This document shows, one piece after another, positions 16,912-24,337 of a DNA stretch of 64,000 nt (positions within the stretch are counted from its first letter, which is position 1; each line of letters starts with the position of its first letter). The position numbers and the translations under genes were made by a program. Origin of the DNA: a bacterium (GTDB lineage: Bacteria; UBP15; UBA6099). The stretch is taken from contig JAKQPS010000001.1 of assembly GCA_029564595.1 (NCBI GenBank), forward strand, positions 124,001 through 188,000, written 5' to 3'. The notes beneath the pieces were generated by a model, which worked only from the letters and a program-made list of their open reading frames with translations, searched no databases and was not told where the DNA came from.

Positions 16912-17025
16912 TGGCCTAACGCTTCCTTTCGCGCATAATTAGAACGTGCGCAACACCAGACACCATTGCAAACGACAATATCGTTTACATGTCCGACTTC
17001 GCGAACAATACAATTACCAATCCAA

Positions 17026-17050
17026 CGCGTTCCTATCATGTCCGAACGCG
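17026..17050 (-). promoter_or_regulatory. Leader hairpin with GGA loop (possible CsrA site) before the protease-flagellin gene
   Basis: On the minus strand the transcript reads CGCGTTC-GGACATGATAG-GAACGCG: a perfect 7 bp stem whose loop begins with GGA. It lies just after the predicted sigma-28 start point, about 115 nt before the TTG start. GGA in a hairpin loop is the core of CsrA/RsmA sites. The SD region itself (AAGGAAG) adds another GGA. Confidence 0.4.
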
Positions 17051-17063
17051 CCACACAATTTAT

Positions 17064-17090
17064 TTATCGAGTCTTTGTCAATAATCTTTA
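17064..17090 (-). promoter_or_regulatory. Sigma-28 (FliA)-like promoter of the protease-flagellin gene
   Basis: On the minus strand: TAAA, exactly 15 nt, then CTCGATAA, against the consensus TAAA-N15-GCCGATAA (10 of 12 positions). Expected start near 17057, leaving a leader of about 146 nt. Its match to the sites at 50185 and 60328 supports a shared sigma-28 regulon. Confidence 0.75.
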
Positions 17091-17136
17091 GAGGCCGCGC
17101 AAAAAAATGGTTCTTATATCGTTGTTATCAATGGTA

Positions 17137-17212
17137 TCGGAGTGAGAGGATTCGAACCTCCGGCCTCTGCGTCCCGAACGCAGCGCTCTAAGCCATGCTG
17201 AGCTACACTCCG
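17137..17212 (-). tRNA. tRNA-Pro (anticodon CGG)
   Basis: Cloverleaf on the minus strand: acceptor CGGAGTG pairs with CACTCCG, D-arm 'TAGCTCAGCATGGCTTAGAG', anticodon stem CTGCG/CGCAG with loop TTCGGGA (anticodon CGG, plus positions 17174-17176), and T-loop GGTTCGAATCC. The 3' CCA is not encoded directly after the discriminator. It decodes CCG proline codons, common in this GC-rich sequence. A promoter lies at 17224-17252. Confidence 0.95.
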
Positions 17213-17223
17213 TCAACGGATAA

Positions 17224-17252
17224 TTTATAATATTTTCGTGGCTGGTTGTAAA
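17224..17252 (-). promoter_or_regulatory. Promoter of tRNA-Pro
   Basis: On the minus strand TTTACA, 17 bp, TATAAA, placing the start point about 5 nt before the mature tRNA 5' end. Confidence 0.8.
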
Positions 17253-17395
17253 GCGCCGCGCGGAATTACCGCAAAAGGACGCCTTTAGGCGCGTCGCGCG
17301 TCGTCAAGGGTTTGAAATGGAAGCTGGAAAAGCGCTAAAGTGAGAGGCGCGGAGCGCCGCGACCACGAAGGCGCGGCGCGTTAGGTTTTTTCGAA

Positions 17396-18337
17396 ATGAA
17401 GCTTACACATATTCTTATAGGGATAGTATCCGTGTTGCTCAGGGTTCTGCCTTCGCGCGCTCAGGAATCTCTCGCGAACTTTCTAGGTTCTTTGTTCGTC
17501 AGGTTTTATCCCGGAAGCATGAAGCTTATGTTGAGCAACCTGAAGCGCGCTTTCAGGGACGAGTATTCCGACTCCGAACTGAGGGAAATCGCCGAACGCT
17601 CGATCCAAAACCTCGTTAAAAGCATGTTCGAGTTTTTGCGGTTTCCGGTTTACGACGAAAAGGATCTCGAACGGATGGTCTCCATAGAGGGGACTGAGCA
17701 TCTTGCCGCCGCGTTGAAGGCGGGCAAAGGCGCGGTTGTTATTTCGTCGCATTACGGAAACTGGGAGCTTCTGGCGTGGAAACTTGCCGTCTGCGGCTAT
17801 CCTCTGACCGCCGTGGGACGCGAGCAGGATGACGGCGTAATCAACGATATGATTGTGAAGCTGCGAACAAGCAAGGGCACGAAACACATACCGCGCGGCG
17901 TCCCGATGTTTCAACATATAACGGAACTGCTGGCGGCAAATCAGTGCGTCGGGCTGGTCTCTGACCAGAACGCAGGAACGAGGGGGATATTCGTGGACTT
18001 TTTCGGCTCGAAAGTCTCCGCTTTCAAAGGGCCGGGACTGTTCGCCGTTCGTTGCGGTTGTCCGGTGATACCTCTTTTCATTGTCAGGGAAGGTTATGAG
18101 AAGCATCATGCGGTGATTTTTCCCGAGGTAGTTATCAAAAAGACTGGAGACGCGGGAAAGGATATCGCCGCTTACTGTCAGGGGTACACATCGGCGATAG
18201 AGGAATTCGTGCGGAGGCATCCCGACCACTGGTTCTGGATACATAAAAGATGGAAGACGCGTCCGCCGGGGGAAGAGGAAGAGGAACCCGGAGGAACAAA
18301 TAATGGCGTGATATCAAACAGGGAGATTGATGAATGA
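17396..18337 (+). CDS. LpxL/HtrB-like lysophospholipid acyltransferase
   Basis: 313 residues. Inner-membrane acyltransferase family that adds secondary acyl chains to lipid A precursors or related lipids. An N-terminal hydrophobic segment (about 1-25) is followed by the catalytic H-X4-E motif 'ISSHYGNWELLAWKLA', then 'SDQNAGTRGIFVDFFG' and 'GCPVIPLFIVREG', and the C-terminal 'HPDHWFWIHKRWKTRP' typical of LpxL/LpxM. It supports a Gram-negative envelope. The start of the next gene overlaps its stop by 4 bp, so the two are translationally coupled. Confidence 0.9.
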   Translation: MKLTHILIGIVSVLLRVLPSRAQESLANFLGSLFVRFYPGSMKLMLSNLKRAFRDEYSDSELREIAERSIQNLVKSMFEFLRFPVYDEKDLERMVSIEGTEHLAAALKAGKGAVVISSHYGNWELLAWKLAVCGYPLTAVGREQDDGVINDMIVKLRTSKGTKHIPRGVPMFQHITELLAANQCVGLVSDQNAGTRGIFVDFFGSKVSAFKGPGLFAVRCGCPVIPLFIVREGYEKHHAVIFPEVVIKKTGDAGKDIAAYCQGYTSAIEEFVRRHPDHWFWIHKRWKTRPPGEEEEEPGGTNNGVISNREIDE

Positions 18338-20403
18338 AATCTAAAAAAGCGAAGACTGTAGTTGTTGTTGTGGCAGCGGTGGCGTTAACGCTCGTGGTTG
18401 TCTTAAAAGTGGCGATAGACGTCAAATTCGGAGTGAAAGCGGATAAATGGAAGCCGAAGGAAGGTACTCCGGCGTGGTCGAGTTCCGCGCCTGTCCCTGA
18501 CATTCAGAGGACGACCCCGGAGGACTCGACATTCGAGGAGCGCAGGGCGAAAACTCTGGCGGTTGCGGCGAATCCGGAGGCGAAATCATTGCTGGAATCG
18601 TTGCTTGCGGTGCGCGCCGGGCTGCTGGAAAAAATTCCAGACGAGATAGTGGAGGAGAGCGCGAAGATTCTCGACACCCGGGACGACTGCGCGGACTTCA
18701 CCATGATACGGGTCGTGCGCGCGCTGTACGAGCATTCGGCGTCGCCTGTTCTGACGAGTGAGCAATACGCCCGGCTCAAGGGCGCGGTCCTGAACTTCAA
18801 ATACTGGGTGGACGAACCCGGCCCGGACAAGATGATTTCTTGGACGGAAAACCATCAGATTCTTTTCCACTCAAGCGAATACCTGATGGGGCAGATGTTC
18901 CCGGACGAGACATTTAAGAACGACTGGCGCAAAGGGCGCGAACACATGAAGCACGCCGAACCTTACATCCGCAAATGGATAGACAGGCGCGCGCGCTGGG
19001 GCTTCAGCGAATGGGACTCAAACGTGTACATGGCGGAAAACCTTCCAGCGATTCTGGCGCTGGCGGACTACTCGCTGGACCCGGAGATGTCGCGGCTCGC
19101 GACGATGGCCTACGACCTAGCGCTGTTCGACATTGGCTCCGACCTTTACAGAGGGATGTACGCGGGGTCGCACGGCAGGACGTACACGAAAAAAATCGTC
19201 AGCGGCAGGGATGATTCCGTCAGGGGCGTGATTTATCAGGTTTGGGGATACGGCTATCCGACGCCGGGGATGAGTTCGACGTCGCTTGCGATGAGCAGAA
19301 GCTACAGGCCGCCGCAGGCGATTGTGAACGCGGGCCGCGCTCTTCAGGAGGAATATCTGACTCGCGAGCGCCACGGCGTCCGCCTTCAGGATTTGGCGAT
19401 GCACGGCTTGGACCCGAAGAACCCTGACGACCTTGTTTTCCTATGGGGAATGAGCGCGTTCACCCAGCATCAGGTGGTGGCTCACACCCTCGCCGCGTTC
19501 CATAAGTGGGACCTCTGGAAACACCCCTTCGTGGACTCCGCCCCGAAGGAGATTAAACTTATTCCAGCCAACGGCCTGACCGCGTTCATAACCAGATTCA
19601 TCACGATTGAATCCGACAGGGCGCTGCTCTCGGAAGTAAATAAGATAGGATACCGCACGCCGGACTATTTCCTCGGCTCGGCGCTCGACTACATGCCCGG
19701 TTACATCGGGAATCAGCATCATATCTGGCAGGCGATGTTAAGTCCAGACGCTGTGGTGTTCACGTCGCACCCCGGCTCTCCGGTGGACGAGGGAGACCGC
19801 ACGCCCACATACTGGGGCCACAACAGGCTCCCGCGCGTCGCCCAGCACAAAAACGTCCTTGTCGCTGTGTACAACCTGAAAAACACGACCGTGCTCGGCC
19901 AGCGCAACTTCCACGACTACACTCACGCGTTCTTCCCGAAATGGGCTTTCGACGCGGTGGAGACGAAAGGCAACTGGACGTTCGCAAAAAAGGGAGACGG
20001 ATATGTGGCGCTGTATTCGAGCGTCCCGACTTTCTGGGCGGAAGAGGGCAGGGACGCGGGCGCGGAACTTGTCGCTCCCGGCCGCAAGACGATATGGATA
20101 TGCCAGTTGGGCCGCCGCGCCACAGACGGCTCTTTCGACAGGTTTAAGGCTTCCATCCTCGGCGCGGATTTGAAGACGAATGGCTTGAACGTGGATTACG
20201 ACGCCCCCGGAGTCGGTAAAATCCGCTTCGGCTGGAAAGGCGATTTCACCGTGAACGGCAATCAGGAGCCGATGCGCGGTTTCAAAAGGTTCGACAACCC
20301 CTATTGTCAGGCTGATTTTAACAAGGGCGAGTTCGCGATATCCGCCGGAGGAAGCAAGCTGACGCTGGATTTCGCGAAAGCGGTGCGGCAGATTGAAGAC
20401 TGA
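18334..20403 (+). CDS. Membrane-anchored large protein with toroid / polysaccharide-lyase-like features, function unknown
   Basis: 689 residues. A single N-terminal anchor (about 8-29, rich in Val) is followed by a long extracytoplasmic part. The first ~400 residues are helical with repeated aromatic motifs ('SWTENHQILFHSSEYLMGQ', 'WIDRRARWGFSEWDSNVYM'), suggesting an (alpha/alpha) toroid. The second part looks beta-rich and ends in a charged sandwich-like segment. This helical-toroid plus beta-sandwich plan is that of polysaccharide lyases and heparinase-like enzymes, and 'ENH' could be an active-site cluster, but I do not recognise a specific family. It overlaps the LpxL-like gene by 4 bp, so a role in surface glycan or lipid processing is a reasonable guess. 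Confidence 0.7.
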   Translation: MKSKKAKTVVVVVAAVALTLVVVLKVAIDVKFGVKADKWKPKEGTPAWSSSAPVPDIQRTTPEDSTFEERRAKTLAVAANPEAKSLLESLLAVRAGLLEKIPDEIVEESAKILDTRDDCADFTMIRVVRALYEHSASPVLTSEQYARLKGAVLNFKYWVDEPGPDKMISWTENHQILFHSSEYLMGQMFPDETFKNDWRKGREHMKHAEPYIRKWIDRRARWGFSEWDSNVYMAENLPAILALADYSLDPEMSRLATMAYDLALFDIGSDLYRGMYAGSHGRTYTKKIVSGRDDSVRGVIYQVWGYGYPTPGMSSTSLAMSRSYRPPQAIVNAGRALQEEYLTRERHGVRLQDLAMHGLDPKNPDDLVFLWGMSAFTQHQVVAHTLAAFHKWDLWKHPFVDSAPKEIKLIPANGLTAFITRFITIESDRALLSEVNKIGYRTPDYFLGSALDYMPGYIGNQHHIWQAMLSPDAVVFTSHPGSPVDEGDRTPTYWGHNRLPRVAQHKNVLVAVYNLKNTTVLGQRNFHDYTHAFFPKWAFDAVETKGNWTFAKKGDGYVALYSSVPTFWAEEGRDAGAELVAPGRKTIWICQLGRRATDGSFDRFKASILGADLKTNGLNVDYDAPGVGKIRFGWKGDFTVNGNQEPMRGFKRFDNPYCQADFNKGEFAISAGGSKLTLDFAKAVRQIED

Positions 20404-20419
20404 CGCCGGGAGCCGCGCC

Positions 20420-21094
20420 ATGCCGCGAAAAGCGCCCGGCGGCCGCCCGGACGACGGTCTCGCCTTGCGGATGTACGAGGCAATGTTCGAGAGCATCGGC
20501 CCGAGGGGCTGGTGGCCGGGCCGCACTAGGTTCGAGGTCTGCGTCGGCGCGATTCTTACCCAGAACACCGCATGGCGGAACGTAAAGCGTGCCATAGCAA
20601 ACCTCAAGGCGGCGCGCGCGCTCAACCCGGTCTCTATGCGAGACATGGACGCCGACGCGCTCGCCGAGCTTATCCGCCCTTCCGGCTATTACAACGTCAA
20701 AGCGCGGAGACTAAAAAATTTCGTGTCAATGCTGTTCGACGACTTCGGCGGCTCTCTCGACAAGCTGTTCGCGCTGCCCGCTCCGGAGCTTCGCGAGAAG
20801 TTGCTTTCCGTCAACGGCATAGGCATGGAGACTGCTGACTCCATAACTCTGTACGCGGCGAAAAAACCGGTGTTCGTGGCGGACGCTTACACCCGCCGCA
20901 TCGGCGGCAGACACGGCCTCTTCTCCCCGGACGCCGATTACGAGACGATGAGGCTGTATTTCACGCGGAGGCTTCCGGAGGACGTCGCTCTTTTGAACGA
21001 ATACCACGCGCTGATTGTCGCAGTGGGAAATAGACACTGCGGCACGACGCCCGACTGCGAAGAATGTCCGTTAAAGGTTTTTCCCAGATATTGA
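20420..21094 (+). CDS. Endonuclease III-like HhH-GPD DNA glycosylase, FeS motif incomplete
   Basis: 224 residues from ATG 20420, chosen because GGGAG lies 8 nt upstream; a TTG at 20393 inside the previous gene is less likely. Base-excision repair glycosylase fold: 'FEVCVGAILTQNTAWRNV' (with the substrate-pocket Gln), helix-hairpin-helix 'LLSVNGIGMETADSITLYA' and catalytic Asp in 'VFVADAYTRRI'. The C-terminal cysteine loop reads 'CGTTPDCEECPL' and then the protein ends, so only three of the four cluster-binding cysteines of Nth are seen. That resembles the endonuclease III-domain subfamily near MagIII, which includes enzymes without the cluster. Confidence 0.88.
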   Translation: MPRKAPGGRPDDGLALRMYEAMFESIGPRGWWPGRTRFEVCVGAILTQNTAWRNVKRAIANLKAARALNPVSMRDMDADALAELIRPSGYYNVKARRLKNFVSMLFDDFGGSLDKLFALPAPELREKLLSVNGIGMETADSITLYAAKKPVFVADAYTRRIGGRHGLFSPDADYETMRLYFTRRLPEDVALLNEYHALIVAVGNRHCGTTPDCEECPLKVFPRY

Positions 21095-21115
21095 GATTTA
21101 ACCCGGATTCTATAT

Positions 21116-21212
21116 CATCGTTGCTAAGGTCTCCTTGGCAACGTATAGACCGAAAGCTCGCTTTCACCGCTTCCTCTAGTCTTCCGTTTCCAAGGAGACC
21201 TTGGCAACGATG
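21116..21212. repeat. REPIN-like palindromic element, copy 1 (97 bp)
   Basis: Left arm starts CATCGTTGC and right arm ends GCAACGATG; the ~27 bp arms are near-perfect inverted repeats, and each arm is itself palindromic (TTGCCAAGG..CCTTGGCAA). The core 'TATAGACCGAAAGCTCGC' lies between. Two further copies lie at 21463 and 23077. This copy has small losses in both arms. Confidence 0.9.
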
Positions 21213-21224
21213 AGTAAAAATGTG

Positions 21225-21378
21225 GGGTGGGGCTTACAAACTTATTCCTGCCTATGCCTAAAGATCAGCCTAAAACAATGTGGAACTTTGGAATGCGGCG
21301 ATTCATCGCCGCTCTGCCTTTGCCGGGAATTCATTCCCGGCTTCCGTGTAGGGCGGGAACGCCGATTCCCGCCGCCAA
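21225..21378. repeat. Dispersed repeat B, copy 1
   Basis: About 150 bp containing 'GGAATGCGGCGATTCATCGCC', written here by its ends: small hairpins GGCGATTCATCGCC and CCGGGAATTCATTCCCGG, then 'GTAGGGCGGGAACGCCGATT'. A diverged copy lies at 29018-29233. It is non-coding, with stacked palindromes, and its mobility is unknown. Confidence 0.75.
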
Positions 21379-21379
21379 T

Positions 21380-21440
21380 AGCGAAAAAAGGGGACAGGCA
21401 GCGCGCTTCTCTGCGATGCCTGTACCCTCTTTTCGCGCTT
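21380..21440. repeat. Inverted repeat F, copy 1
   Basis: A 61 bp sequence beginning AGCGAAAAAAGGGGACAGGC and ending TTTTCGCGCTT. It recurs in opposite orientation at 23204-23264, so the two copies flank the lipoprotein gene at 21871-22983. Confidence 0.8.
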
Positions 21441-21462
21441 GGTAACGCCAGCGAGTTCTTAA

Positions 21463-21560
21463 CATCGTTGCCAAGGTCTCCTTGGCAATGTATAGACCGA
21501 AAGCTCCGCTTTCACCGCTTCCTCTAGTCTTCCGTTGCCAAGGAGACCTTGGCAACGATG
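21463..21560. repeat. REPIN-like palindromic element, copy 2 (98 bp)
   Basis: Same element as 21116-21212, with both arms better preserved: TTGCCAAGGTCTCCTTGGCAA on the left and its near-complement on the right. Confidence 0.9.
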
Positions 21561-21870
21561 GGTAATGAACGGCAGCCTCGGAAGATATACATATTATTAA
21601 ATGATTCCACCCGCTTAAATGTGTGCCAGCACAAAGCTTTTTCCTTTGTGCATGATGCTGTTTTATCAAGTGGCTAATCGGAAGTGTCATTTAATTCTTC
21701 ATATAGAAATTATTGCGTTCCGCATTAGAATCGCGCATTGCATCTGGTATAATGATAACATGGTTGCCGAACAGTACCGATGCAAAGACCGTATTGCCGT
21801 CGCGTGAAAACGCCGTCGGGCTTCCGCGCGCGGTTTTCACAAGCAACTATTCGACATTAAGGCTGAGATT
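21561..21870. other. Intergenic leader of the lipoprotein gene
   Basis: No gene seen. A good -10 box TATAAT lies at 21748-21753 with only a weak -35. A hairpin with arms GTGAAAAC / GTTTTCAC (21804-21840) sits between it and the ATG at 21871 and could affect expression. Confidence 0.5.
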
Positions 21871-22983
21871 ATGAACAAAGACATGTCGAGAATGAATAAG
21901 CAAACAGTATTCGGCGCGTTGATGGCGTTGATAATGATGCTGAGCGTAGGTTGCGGTGGGAAAGGATTGACACCTGATTTGCCGCCGATACAGCCTCCCG
22001 CGCAAGCAAGCAAAGGGAGCATTGAGGGGTATATTTACGCGCCCGCTGAACAAGGTTCGCCTGCGAGAAGCGCCGGAACCGTCGAAGCGGCGGCAAATTA
22101 CGCGCCTTTGAGCGAGGCAGATGTCACAGTTATTTGCGGTTCGTCCTCGATAGCGACAAAAACCAACGCGGATGGGTATTATGAACTTGGCGACGTGCCG
22201 GTCGGCGTATGTTCTTTTTCAGCGACCAAGGCGGGACACGCCGCGCTTAATAAAAGGATTGAAGTAAAAAACAACGAGACTACGACATTTATGGTTACAA
22301 CGGATGGCAATATTCTTGGAAAAGCGCTTCTAGAAATGGCTGCTGACCACTCCGGCACAGAAGTAACTATAAAACAAGCCAATACCGTTATTTCCGCAAA
22401 TACGAATAAACACGGAATCTATGTAATCCCCGGTTTAGCTAATTATTCTACGGGGGAACAAATATCAATAGAAGCCCAAAGTGACTGCAATTATTATCTG
22501 TCTGCTTCAACGACTTTACAAATTGATAGTAACATGTTTTCTCCTTCAGTACCTGATCTAGAATTACTTCAGCTATTTAAATATGAAAATACTTCTTCTA
22601 AAGAAACATTCAGTCGAAGTGAAATATTGGGAGGAACTTTGAAGTTGATTTATCGTGGCAGTGAATCATATGTCATAAAGTCACCTACCGTACCACCTAT
22701 AATGGTTATAATAAACACTGAAACTAAAGATAGCTATTCTCCAAGTTTCACTATACCAGACAATGTATGGACAGAATTTACAGCAATTGATTCAATTAGA
22801 TACTTTCAAATAGCTTTTGAAACGATTGATTATGTGCTGCCCGGCACTTACGAAATGTACATGTATTTAGGAGGAGAAGCAATACCTGAATGTGTGGATG
22901 CTCACGTGATTAATCCTTATCCTGAAAGTCCGACTCACCGATTAATGCTAACTATAGAGCCGAAGACAATAGTAATTGAGTAG
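21871..22983 (+). CDS. Lipoprotein with carboxypeptidase-regulatory-like beta domains
   Basis: 370 residues. Signal peptide with lipobox 'LSVGC' (Cys about residue 28), so it is lipid-anchored in the envelope. Residues about 49-135 form a CarboxypepD_reg/Ig-like beta module ('GSIEGYIYAPAEQG', 'TKTNADGYYELGDVPVGVCS'), and a second similar module follows (about 147-215, 'ISANTNKHGIYVIPGL'). The C-terminal half matches nothing I know. Base composition changes sharply: from about 22400 the gene is AT-rich, unlike all its neighbours. It sits inside a cluster of REPIN-like and inverted repeats. Alternative starts at 21883 and 21892 would shorten only the signal peptide. Confidence 0.8.
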   Translation: MNKDMSRMNKQTVFGALMALIMMLSVGCGGKGLTPDLPPIQPPAQASKGSIEGYIYAPAEQGSPARSAGTVEAAANYAPLSEADVTVICGSSSIATKTNADGYYELGDVPVGVCSFSATKAGHAALNKRIEVKNNETTTFMVTTDGNILGKALLEMAADHSGTEVTIKQANTVISANTNKHGIYVIPGLANYSTGEQISIEAQSDCNYYLSASTTLQIDSNMFSPSVPDLELLQLFKYENTSSKETFSRSEILGGTLKLIYRGSESYVIKSPTVPPIMVIINTETKDSYSPSFTIPDNVWTEFTAIDSIRYFQIAFETIDYVLPGTYEMYMYLGGEAIPECVDAHVINPYPESPTHRLMLTIEPKTIVIE

Positions 22984-23014
22984 ACATATCTGACTGTGCA
23001 GGAATGGGTAAACT

Positions 23015-23074
23015 AGGGACAGCGGAGTTGTTGAAAAAGTCATCTTCTTTCGGGTGCCACCCCCAAACTTGCTT
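23015..23074. repeat. Truncated copy of MITE-like element D
   Basis: Contains GTTGAAAAAGTC and 'CGGGTGCCACCCCCAAACTT', matching the left end of 25737-25889. It stops where REPIN copy 3 begins, as if that element inserted into it. Confidence 0.75.
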
Positions 23075-23076
23075 AT

Positions 23077-23174
23077 CATCGTTGCCAAGGTCTCCTTGGC
23101 AATGTATAGACCGAAAGCTCCGCTTTCACCGCTTCCTCTAGTCTTACGTTGCCAAGGAGACCTTGGCAACGATG
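23077..23174. repeat. REPIN-like palindromic element, copy 3 (98 bp)
   Basis: Nearly identical to copy 2 at 21463-21560, with one clear difference near the right arm (TTACG in place of TTCCG). Confidence 0.9.
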
Positions 23175-23203
23175 TGTGGTTGCCTATTTACGGTGTGGTT
23201 AGG

Positions 23204-23264
23204 AGCGAAAAGAGGGTACAGGCATCGCAGAGAAGCGCGCTGCCAGTCCCCCCGTTTTCGCGCT
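23204..23264. repeat. Inverted repeat F, copy 2
   Basis: Reverse complement of 21380-21440 (AGCGAAAAGAGGGTACAGGC at its left end), with a few substitutions. Confidence 0.8.
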
Positions 23265-23336
23265 TGCGTTATGGCAATAGGAATGGCTATGTGAAACTAA
23301 GAATACATAAACTGAAACAAGAAAAAGACGTCGGCC

Positions 23337-24245
23337 TTATCGACGAATCTGGATTGAGACAACCGGGGCCGAGAGAGAAGGCGGAGCGCCCCCGGACGGC
23401 GGCGCGGGCAACTGGACTCTCGCAACGACCGCGTACTCGCCCGGCTCGTCGATTTCAAACATTGCGGACAAGTCTATCTCGGCCGTCAGCGAATGCCCGT
23501 GATGCAGCAGGAATGCCGCCCCTTTCGGGGGAACCTTCCAGTCGCTCTTTGCCGCGATTTCCTTTCCGTCTTTGTCCCGAACGCTTATTGCGACCGCGCC
23601 ATCAATGTTTTCATACAGCCTGAAAGCGCCGCCGGACTGATTCTTTATGACAATCGATACCCTCGCGCCGCCGGGTGGGAAAACAGCTTCTTTGCCCGCG
23701 TCGATGACCGCCGACACTTTGCCGCGCGCGGCTCCCGGTTTCCCCGTTTCCGCGCGGAGCCGCTCCAGAAGCGCGTCCGTCGGAATCTCGCTGCCGGAAG
23801 AGGGCGACAATGTGGCGAACCTGTCGGCGGCCTCTGAATGCCTCAGGAAAACCACCCGCCTGTCGCCGGATTTAAATGTTACCGGAGCCGGAATAATTGC
23901 CTTGTCCGGTTCTGTGAATTCGATGAGGATGAAGTCGCCCTCGACATGGCCCTTGAAGACCTCGACCGGGCGCGCCTCGGCGAGCATCGCCCGGCTCGTT
24001 TCCCTCCGCGTCGTTTTTCCCTGCGACTCCTGTTGAGCGTCCGGCCTGACTCCAGTTATCTCCACCAGAGCGACCACAGAAGCCTCGCTCGCAAGCCGCC
24101 CCGTCTTGTCCGTCTCCAACCTGTCAGACACCACCGCCGCCCCGCACGGCCGCGCGCAAACTGCGAATAAACACAGAAGCGTCGCGGCTGCGGCGGCGCG
24201 ACGACGGAGTGTTGCCAAACAGCTTTTGCGGTGGGATTTAATCAT
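23337..24245 (-). CDS. Exported protein of unknown function
   Basis: 302 residues with a basic N-terminus and a signal peptide (hydrophobic core about 18-32, cleavage near 'PCGAA'). Residues 40-150 contain 'ASVVALVEITGVRP' and 'VFKGHVEGDFILIEF', a pattern seen in small exported beta proteins that carry 'vv.G.V..v' motifs. The C-terminal ~130 residues look like a beta-sandwich ('VFPPGGARVSIVIKNQSGG', 'EIDEPGEYAVVARVQLP'), similar to Ig-like domains on secreted proteins. No catalytic motif seen. It is monocistronic between repeat clusters. Confidence 0.75.
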   Translation of the reverse strand: MIKSHRKSCLATLRRRAAAAATLLCLFAVCARPCGAAVVSDRLETDKTGRLASEASVVALVEITGVRPDAQQESQGKTTRRETSRAMLAEARPVEVFKGHVEGDFILIEFTEPDKAIIPAPVTFKSGDRRVVFLRHSEAADRFATLSPSSGSEIPTDALLERLRAETGKPGAARGKVSAVIDAGKEAVFPPGGARVSIVIKNQSGGAFRLYENIDGAVAISVRDKDGKEIAAKSDWKVPPKGAAFLLHHGHSLTAEIDLSAMFEIDEPGEYAVVARVQLPAPPSGGAPPSLSAPVVSIQIRR

Positions 24246-24337
24246 GTCGGCGCTCCTTAATGGTCATTCAAGAATATTCTAACACACGCGAATGGACAAG
24301 CGCGAAATTTTGCGGAGCGGCCTTCGTAAGCGGCGGG

